A DNA stretch of 64,000 nt, from NCBI RefSeq assembly GCF_009720485.1, contig NZ_CP045245.1, positions 3,410,001-3,474,000 of the forward strand, written 5' to 3'. Shown here piece after piece: positions 59,001 to 64,000 of this stretch. Position 1 is the first letter of the stretch. Every line of letters starts with the position of its first letter. The translations under genes and the position numbers were made by a program. Source of the DNA: Cellulomonas sp. JZ18. Lineage in GTDB: Bacteria > Actinomycetota > Actinomycetes > Actinomycetales > Cellulomonadaceae. The notes beneath the pieces were generated by a model. It saw nothing but the letters and a program-made list of their open reading frames with translations. It made no database searches and was not told where the DNA came from.

Positions 59001-60879
59001 CCTGCAGCGTGCCGTCCTCGAAGTCGGCCGACACCGAGCCGCCGGTCGGCTGCTCCGCCGGACCGCCCGCGGGCAGGGTGAACGTCCAGTCGTCCTCGAG
59101 GAGCTCGGTGACGACCGTGCGCGTCGCCGCGACGGAACCGGCACGGTCGCCGCCGCCGTCGTGCACGAGCACGATCTGGCCCTCCTGCACGGCCTCGCGC
59201 AGGTTCGCGGTCAGCGTGGCCTCGTCCTGCGTCGCCCAGTCGTTGATCGTGTTGACCACGCCGAGCGGCTGCATGCCGAGCGACACCGCCACCGCCTGCG
59301 TGCGACCCCAGTTGCCGTTGGGCGCACGGAAGTACGGCACCTGGGCCTGCGGGTCACCGAGGGCGGTGCGGATGATCTCCAGGTTGCGGACGAGGTCCGT
59401 GCGCACCTGCTCCTCGGTCATGGCGGCCATGTCCGCGTAGCCCGTGGAGTGGTTGCAGAGGGTGTGGCCCTCGCGCACGATGCGCTGGAGGATCGCCGCG
59501 CCGCCCGGCGCCTCGATGTTCTGGCCGATGACGCAGAACGTGGCGGTGACGTCCTTCTCGGCGAGGAAGTCGAGGAGGTCCTCGGTCTCGCCGGGGTTCG
59601 GGCCGTCGTCGAACGTGAGCGCCGCGACCTTGCCGGTGCCGCGCGCCGCCGTGACGGGCGTCGTCGTCGGGTTCACCGCGCCGCCCGGCACGACGGACGG
59701 GTCGGGGCCCTCGCCGCCACCCGCCGGCGGGCCGGTGATGACGACGTCGTCGACGAGGAAGGACGCCGTGGCGCTCGCCGCCTCGATGTAGAGGTCGCCG
59801 CCGGTCACGCCCGCGTTGCGGGTGTAGGTGCCGCTGAGCTGCACCCAGGCGTCGTCGGTGACGGTCACCGGCGCGTTCACCTGGACGAACGCCTGCGGCT
59901 GCTCCGCGACCGAGAACTTGAGGGTCGTGTCGTCCTGCCCCGGGGCGAGGCGCACCCAGGCCGACACGTCGTACGTCGCGCCCTCGACGAAGAGGCCGTT
60001 GATCGGGGTCTGCACCCCGTGCCAGTTGGCGCTGCGCCCGCTGACGAGCAGGCTGCCCGTCCCGGAGCGCGCGGCCGTGGTCGTGCGCTCGACCGTGACG
60101 TTCGCGTCGCCGCGCGCGACCCACGGGGCCGTCCCCGTCTCGAAGTCGCTGGCGAGGACCGCCTCCGGGCCCGTCGGGCCCGGCTTCGTGATCCGCACGT
60201 CGTCGAGGAGGAAGCTCGGGAACGCGGACTCGGTCGAGACCTCGACCGTGACCTTGGCGTTCGCCGGCACGGCTCCGGCCGGCAGCGTGTAGGTGCCCTG
60301 GATCGTCGTCCACGCCGTGCTGCTGACGGCCGTGTTGCCGACCCACGTGTACGCGCCCGTGCCGTCCGCGCCGCGGTACCCGACGAGCCGGGCGCTGGCG
60401 CCGGCGACGTCGTCGACGAGCTTGACCTTGGCGCTCAGCGTGTACTCCACGCCGTCCTCGAACAGGCCGGTCGCCGTGGACACGGAGTCGTAGCTGTTCG
60501 CGCGGCCCGTGACGCTGAGGACCTTGTTGGTCCCCTCGGTCACCTGCGCGAGCGTCGGGCCGCCGCTCTGGACGAGGACGCCCTGCGGCGCCGCGGCGGT
60601 GGCGGACTCGAAGTCCTCGGCCACCACGACGACGTCGCCCGGGGCCGCCGTGGCCACCAGCGGCGCGACGACACCGGCGACGAGCGCGGCGGCCGCCGCC
60701 GTCGCGACGGCGCCGCGGCGTCCCTCGCGGCTCGACAGGGCCGTGCGGACGGAGGCCCAGCGGCTCGCGGTCCCGGGTCGGTAGGTCCGCTTCCTCCGCG
60801 ACGGGGGCTGCTGCCCGATCACCGCCGCCCCTGTCTCGATAGTTTCGAGGGCCCTACGGGTCCTCCGCATCCGATGCAT
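56011..60879 (-). CDS. Modular cell-wall-anchored xylanase (GH10) with CE4 deacetylase domain
   Basis: The 1622-aa secreted enzyme has a long signal peptide (cleavage near residue 79). Two CBM22/CBM4_9-type modules follow (about 87-232 and 240-383). A NodB/CE4 deacetylase domain (415-600) has TFDDGP (D424, D425), R518, W548 and H573. A third CBM22-like module lies at 615-765. The GH10 domain (770-1125) has acid/base E930 in AWDVVNEVVDD and nucleophile E1048 in VVTELDV. Two CBM9-like modules (1130-1270, 1280-1462), an Ig-like domain (1476-1575) and a sortase signal LAVTG at 1587-1591 with helix and RKR complete it. It should cleave and deacetylate xylan at the cell surface. In the CE4 metal motif the expected second His is Tyr481. 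The gene sits between nadB and nadC. Confidence 0.93.
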   Translation of the reverse strand: MHRMRRTRRALETIETGAAVIGQQPPSRRKRTYRPGTASRWASVRTALSSREGRRGAVATAAAAALVAGVVAPLVATAAPGDVVVVAEDFESATAAAPQGVLVQSGGPTLAQVTEGTNKVLSVTGRANSYDSVSTATGLFEDGVEYTLSAKVKLVDDVAGASARLVGYRGADGTGAYTWVGNTAVSSTAWTTIQGTYTLPAGAVPANAKVTVEVSTESAFPSFLLDDVRITKPGPTGPEAVLASDFETGTAPWVARGDANVTVERTTTAARSGTGSLLVSGRSANWHGVQTPINGLFVEGATYDVSAWVRLAPGQDDTTLKFSVAEQPQAFVQVNAPVTVTDDAWVQLSGTYTRNAGVTGGDLYIEAASATASFLVDDVVITGPPAGGGEGPDPSVVPGGAVNPTTTPVTAARGTGKVAALTFDDGPNPGETEDLLDFLAEKDVTATFCVIGQNIEAPGGAAILQRIVREGHTLCNHSTGYADMAAMTEEQVRTDLVRNLEIIRTALGDPQAQVPYFRAPNGNWGRTQAVAVSLGMQPLGVVNTINDWATQDEATLTANLREAVQEGQIVLVHDGGGDRAGSVAATRTVVTELLEDDWTFTLPAGGPAEQPTGGSVSADFEDGTLQGWGPRDAGSGAPTVEVVDEGHESDHAARISDRASQGSGLQHPVAGVLTEGAQYEVSAWIRFEGEPGEVTLSYRQVQGGAEKFGPLVSFTQVPGTDWTQVTGSFTLPAGTQDIYFETAWEGDGVPGNTSTFLVDDIVVDEVDFVVQDLTPLKDTLDVPAGVAVDPRETLGGPAQLTLKHFDQISPENHMKPYAWYDADKNFAPSAEGDALMAFAQDNGLRVYGHVLVWHSQNAGQNDDPNQGRVTPGWMFEDAQGNELTSSAADRAILRERLRTHIFAVAEHLATTYGEFGSESNPLVAWDVVNEVVDDGAAYEDGLRRSAWYRILGEEFIDLAFRYADEAFNEEYAAAGTDRPVKLFINDYNTEQEGKQQRYYDLVQRLLERDVPIDGVGHQFHVSLAMPVDALEAAIRKFQGLGLDQVVTELDVTTGTPESEAKFIEQGYYYRDAFRMFRQYEDDLFSVTVWGLTDVRSWRDSSGGPLLFDDDGTAKPAYYGAVDEELPARVRTANVFAGDVALDDEATSSLEWEKLPLHAIESKAEFQLRWAADHLTAYVTVKDGSEQPTDGLTFVVGDEEYAFGRDGEGDVEGVVTEHEGGWSAVVHLPLSGATQGSTLQFDVAVTDGGTTAGWNTPGVLGTLSLLEPLSYVEVARAAATPQIDGEADAAWAEAAVVRTDKQVEGTAGATAEVRTLWEGDTVYVLADVTDPVVDLSGSDPWIKDSVEIYVDAGNAKNAGYRYEDMQIRINADNGVSFGAGGTETYQRNRVTSATTRTATGYRVEAAITLDDRGGLGTFHGLDFQVNDASSGVRTGIRNWADPSGQGYQSPARWGVGRLVEAVDEPGGNPGENPSSKPTISLSAAQVRAGGQVDVALAGFEAGQKVAVSLGAGATARAGAAVAAPAGSTLLGTVTVAADGTATLRVTVPASTQAGVYLLQASDGSTVLASTSLTVLAAQGGTGAGPGGLAVTGTGIGIGVLALLVLAAGVALVVARKRGMLTRP

Positions 60880-60978
60880 CGACGCTCCCTTGCGCGAAAA
60901 GATGGCAGTGCTGCTGGAAACTACGGGACGATGATGAAGTCGGACCAGTGTCCGAGGGAAGGTTCAGCCGAACGGCGA

Positions 60979-61003
60979 TACGAAACCGAGACCAGAAAGT
61001 TTC
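60979..61003 (-). promoter_or_regulatory. Candidate xylanase operator GAAAGTTTC
   Basis: A perfect 9-base dyad GAAAGTTTC at 60995-61003 (CGAAACTTTC on the coding strand) lies about 120 bases upstream of the xylanase start, with a half-site CGAAAC at 60981-60986. Elements of this form occur before xylanase genes of streptomycetes and bind LacI-type xylan regulators. The region is more A+T-rich than its surroundings. No clear -35/-10 pair was resolved. Confidence 0.55.
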
Positions 61004-61032
61004 GGTCGAATCCGGCGGAGACGTCCCGCGCG

Positions 61033-62727
61033 CTACGCGTGGGAGCGCTGCGAGACGCGGACGGCCCCTTCGCCGTCCAGCGCCACCTCCACGCGCACCC
61101 GCCACCGTTCGCTCGTGCGGGGGAAGTCCGTCCGGGCGTGCCCGCCGCGCGACTCCTCGCGCTCGAGCGCGGCGTGCGTGAGCACCGTGGCGACCTGGTG
61201 CACGTTCGTGGTCTCCCACTCCGCGGTCTGGGGCGCGGCCAGCGCGCGGCCGTCGTCGTGCCGGCGGTGCGCGTCCGTGGGCACCGCCGCGAGGGTCTCG
61301 GCGGCGCGCCGCAGCCCCTCCCCCGAGCGCAGCACGCCCGGCCCGTCGGTCGCGGCACGCTGCACGCGCGAGCGCGCCGCCGCCGGGACGAGCGCCGCGT
61401 CACCCGGTCGCTCCACGGGGTCACCGGCGGTGAGGAACCCGCCCTCGAGGCGGGCAGCGACGTCCCGGGCCGCACGGTGCGCGAACACCAGGCCCTCGAG
61501 CAGCGAGTTCGACGCCAGCCGGTTCGCGCCGTGCACACCCGTGCACGCGACCTCGCCCACCGCGTACAGGCCCGGCACCGACGCCCGGCCGTCGAGGTCC
61601 GTCACGACGCCGCCCGAGTGGTAGTGCTGCGCGGGCGCCACGGGCACCAGGTCGGTCGTCAGGTCGATGCCATGCTCGAGCAGGCGCCCGTGGATGGTCG
61701 GGAAGCGGCGGCGCAGGAAGTCGGCGCCCAGGTGGCGCGCGTCCAGCCACACGTGGTCGGCACCCGTCGCGGCGGTGCGCCGCACGATCGCGTGGGCGAC
61801 GACGTCGCGCGGCGCGAGCTCGGCCAGCGGGTGCACGTCCGGCATGAACCGCACGCCGTCGGTGTCGAGCAGGTACGCACCCTCGCCCCGCACCGCCTCG
61901 GAGACGAGCGTCAGCTGCCCCTTCACGCCCGAGCCGAGCCACAGCACCGTCGGGTGGAACTGCACGAACTCCAGGTCGCCGAGCCGGGCACCGGCACGCA
62001 GCGCCGCCGCCACGCCGTCGCCCGTCGCCAGCGCGGGGTTGGTCGACGACCGGTAGACCTGCCCGATCCCGCCGGTGGCGAGCACGACGGCCGGCGCCAG
62101 CGCGGCACCGACGCCGTCGCGCGAGCCCTCGCCGATCACGTGCAGCGTGACGCCCCGCACCGGCCCGGGGGCGCCGTCCGGACCCGGCTCGCCCGTGAGG
62201 ACGTCGAGCACGAGGGCGTGCTCGACGACCTCGATGCCCGGGTCGTGCCGCACCGCCTCGATCTGCGCGACCAGCGCGCGCGAGATCTCGGCACCCGTCG
62301 CGTCCCCGCCCGCGTGCGCGATGCGGTCGGCGAGGTGCCCGCCCTCCCGGGTCAGGCTGAGCGCACCGTCGGGGCCGGTGTCGAACACCGCGCCCCGTGC
62401 GACGAGCTCGCGCACGCGCGCGGGCCCCTCGGTGACGAGCATCTCGACCGCGCGCGGGTCGCACAGCCCCGCACCGGCGACGAGCGTGTCCTGCTGGTGC
62501 GCCGCGGGCGAGTCACGCGGGTCGAGCGCCGCCGCGATCCCGCCCTGCGCCCACACCGTGGAGCCGGACGACAGCACGTCCTTCGTCACCAGCAGCACGC
62601 GACCCACCCGCGCACGCAGCTCGAGCGCCGCCGTGAGGCCGGCGATGCCGGAGCCCACGACCACCGCGTCGGCGTGCACGGTCCACCCGGGGGCCGGGGC
62701 CGCCAGGCGGGTCGCGAGGTGCGTCAC
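61033..62727 (-). CDS. nadB: L-aspartate oxidase
   Basis: NadB oxidises L-aspartate to iminoaspartate, the first step of NAD synthesis. The 564-aa flavoprotein shows FAD-binding [59 protein letters not shown], the catalytic-region [10 protein letters not shown], and [20 protein letters not shown] with [15 protein letters not shown]. The C-terminal helical domain is complete. GTG 62727 overlaps the panD stop by four bases. No nadA is present in the window. Confidence 0.94.
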   Translation of the reverse strand: MTHLATRLAAPAPGWTVHADAVVVGSGIAGLTAALELRARVGRVLLVTKDVLSSGSTVWAQGGIAAALDPRDSPAAHQQDTLVAGAGLCDPRAVEMLVTEGPARVRELVARGAVFDTGPDGALSLTREGGHLADRIAHAGGDATGAEISRALVAQIEAVRHDPGIEVVEHALVLDVLTGEPGPDGAPGPVRGVTLHVIGEGSRDGVGAALAPAVVLATGGIGQVYRSSTNPALATGDGVAAALRAGARLGDLEFVQFHPTVLWLGSGVKGQLTLVSEAVRGEGAYLLDTDGVRFMPDVHPLAELAPRDVVAHAIVRRTAATGADHVWLDARHLGADFLRRRFPTIHGRLLEHGIDLTTDLVPVAPAQHYHSGGVVTDLDGRASVPGLYAVGEVACTGVHGANRLASNSLLEGLVFAHRAARDVAARLEGGFLTAGDPVERPGDAALVPAAARSRVQRAATDGPGVLRSGEGLRRAAETLAAVPTDAHRRHDDGRALAAPQTAEWETTNVHQVATVLTHAALEREESRGGHARTDFPRTSERWRVRVEVALDGEGAVRVSQRSHA

Positions 62728-63284
62728 CGGGTGCCGGGGGCGCCCGTGCCCGGATGACCGGGCGCGTGCGGCGCGGGCACCTGCCCGGGGTGCCCGGCGA
62801 CGCCGCCGGCAGGCGCGTGCGGACCGGCGGCGACAGCCGCGCGACCCTCCGCGAGCGGCAGCCCGCTGGGCACGAGGCCCGCCTCGGCCGTCCACTCCGA
62901 CGGCACCTGACCCGGGTCGTCGTCCACGTCGACCATCCGGTTGTCGGCGTCCACGAGCACGACGTGCGGCGAGTACGTCCGCGCCTCCGCGTCGGACATC
63001 GTGCCGTAGGCGATGACGATGACGACGTCCCCGGGGCGCACCAGGTGGGCGGCGGCACCGTTGACGCACACCTCGCCCGACCCCGCCTCGCCGGCGATCG
63101 CGTACGTGGTGAGGCGCGCGCCGTTCGTCACGTCGACGACGTCGACCTGCTGCCCGGGCAGCACGTCCGCCGCCGCCAGCAGGTCCGCGTCGACCGTGAT
63201 CGAGCCGACGTAGTGCAGGTCCGCCGCCGTCACGGTCGCGCGGTGGATCTTGCCCGTCATCATCGTGCGCTGGAGCGTGGTCAT
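62724..63284 (-). CDS. panD: Aspartate 1-decarboxylase with C-terminal extension
   Basis: PanD makes beta-alanine for pantothenate and self-cleaves to form a pyruvoyl group. The 186-aa product has the cleavage site [14 protein letters not shown] (Gly-Ser), [14 protein letters not shown] and [20 protein letters not shown]. The family core ends near residue 135. The remaining 50 residues are Pro/Gly/His/Ala-rich ([20 protein letters not shown]) and unusual in length. It overlaps panC and nadB by four bases each, which indicates a tight operon. Confidence 0.93.
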   Translation of the reverse strand: MTTLQRTMMTGKIHRATVTAADLHYVGSITVDADLLAAADVLPGQQVDVVDVTNGARLTTYAIAGEAGSGEVCVNGAAAHLVRPGDVVIVIAYGTMSDAEARTYSPHVVLVDADNRMVDVDDDPGQVPSEWTAEAGLVPSGLPLAEGRAAVAAGPHAPAGGVAGHPGQVPAPHAPGHPGTGAPGTR

Positions 63285-64000
63285 ACGGCACCTCCGGCCG
63301 TGCGCCGGCCGTCCGCCTGCGGGGCGTCGACCGACGGGGTCTCGGCCCGCAGGGTCACGGGCGCGTTGTCGATGAGCCGCGTCGCACCCACGCGCGCCGC
63401 GAGCAGGAGCAGCGCGTCGGTCGTCGTCGCGTCGGCCTCCCCGAACGTCGCGGGGTCGACGAGCGCGACGTAGTCCACCGCGTCCTGCGGTGCGAGCCGG
63501 TCGTCGAGCACGCGCCGGGCCGCGGCCAGCACCGCGCCCGGTCCCTCCCCCGCGGCCGCGGCGCCCGCCTCGAGCGCGGCGGACAGCGCGAGCGCGCGCG
63601 TGCGCTCGTCGGGCGAGAGGTAGGCGTTGCGGCTCGAGCGCGCGAGGCCGTCGTCCTCGCGGACGGTGGGGTGCGCGACGACCTCCACGGGCACGTCCAG
63701 GTCGCGGACCATCCGGCGCACGGCCGCGAGCTGCTGCGCGTCCTTCTGGCCGAACAGCGCGACGTCCGGGCGGGTCAGGTGCAGCAGCTTGAGCACGACC
63801 GTCAGGACGCCGTCCAGGTGGCCGGGGCGCGCAGCGCCCTCGAGCACGTCGCCGAGGCGCCCCGCCGTCACGCGCACGACCGGGTCGCCGTCCGGGTAGA
63901 CGACGTCGGCCGTCGGGGCGAGGACCACGTCGCCCTCCCCCAGCAGACCGGGTCCGGTCAGCAGACGCAGGTCGCCGTCGAGGTCGCGCGGGTAGCGGTC
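63281..64000 (-). CDS. panC: Pantothenate synthetase, 3' part
   Basis: PanC joins pantoate and beta-alanine with ATP. About 239 C-terminal residues lie in the window; the start, with the HIGH-like motif, is beyond base 64000. Visible motifs are [56 protein letters not shown] and [20 protein letters not shown]. It overlaps panD by four bases. Confidence 0.94.
   Translation of the reverse strand, partial: DRYPRDLDGDLRLLTGPGLLGEGDVVLAPTADVVYPDGDPVVRVTAGRLGDVLEGAARPGHLDGVLTVVLKLLHLTRPDVALFGQKDAQQLAAVRRMVRDLDVPVEVVAHPTVREDDGLARSSRNAYLSPDERTRALALSAALEAGAAAAGEGPGAVLAAARRVLDDRLAPQDAVDYVALVDPATFGEADATTTDALLLLAARVGATRLIDNAPVTLRAETPSVDAPQADGRRTAGGAV

Overview
ORGANISM. The window is very G+C-rich bacterial DNA with dense, often overlapping genes. 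It encodes markers typical of Actinobacteria: mshA (mycothiol), lsr2, carD, DUF3263 and DUF4032 proteins, a SenX3/RegX3-type phosphate system and a LAxTG (class E type) sortase signal. Together with polar-flagellum genes, xylose isomerase/xylulokinase and a giant modular xylanase, this points to a motile, plant-polysaccharide-degrading actinobacterium of the Cellulomonas type. The genus is an inference from gene content. LAYOUT. 1-4.7 kb: end of a flagellar cluster (flgK, flgL, fliW), then a degenerate EAL-HDOD protein and a small membrane protein, both with an apparent frameshift. 4.8-9.9 kb: groL with HrcA/CIRCE operators, cold-shock protein, LytR_C protein, DUF3263, ung, SGNH hydrolase. 10-12.8 kb: an export cluster with a SipW/ER-type signal peptidase, two related small two-cysteine exported proteins and one larger secreted protein. 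13-17.9 kb: divergent histidine kinase/response regulator, MFS transporter, tRNA-Thr, DsbA-like thioredoxin. 18-26.6 kb: Ser/Thr kinase, trehalose genes otsAB, an orphan MsiK-type ABC ATPase, DUF4032, and an unknown membrane-protein pair. 26.8-34.6 kb: rlmB, cysS, a TetR/MDR-reductase divergent pair, a frameshifted EamA transporter, ispF-ispD-carD. 35.7-42.9 kb: phosphate regulon pstSCAB, regX3/senX3 and phoU with PHO boxes. 43-47.7 kb: gpmA, an ECF sigma factor with a membrane partner, mshA, a lactonase-fold protein. 47.7-48.3 kb: gene-free repeats (156-bp tandem repeats rich in a 14-bp palindrome, then a G-rich 18-bp tandem repeat). 48.3-52.5 kb: xylose operon region (ROK regulator, xylA, xylB). 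52.6-64 kb: lsr2, a 57-aa membrane protein, lysS, nadC, a 1622-aa xylanase/deacetylase, nadB, panD and the 3' part of panC. HOW THE GENES WORK TOGETHER. The xylanase is predicted to be anchored to the wall and to debranch and cleave xylan outside the cell. Pentose then enters via XylA/XylB, under a ROK repressor and possibly a GAAAGTTTC-type xylanase operator. The MsiK-like ATPase could energise oligosaccharide importers encoded elsewhere. The phosphate block is a complete sensing and uptake module. The xylanase gene lies between nadB and nadC in what is usually an unbroken panC-panD-nadB-nadC-lysS-lsr2 neighbourhood, which suggests insertion of a carbohydrate gene into a housekeeping cluster. 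No prophage, insertion sequence, CRISPR array, rRNA or biosynthetic gene cluster was seen. Three genes carry -1 frameshifts that can each be repaired by adding one G, so base-calling errors should be excluded first.
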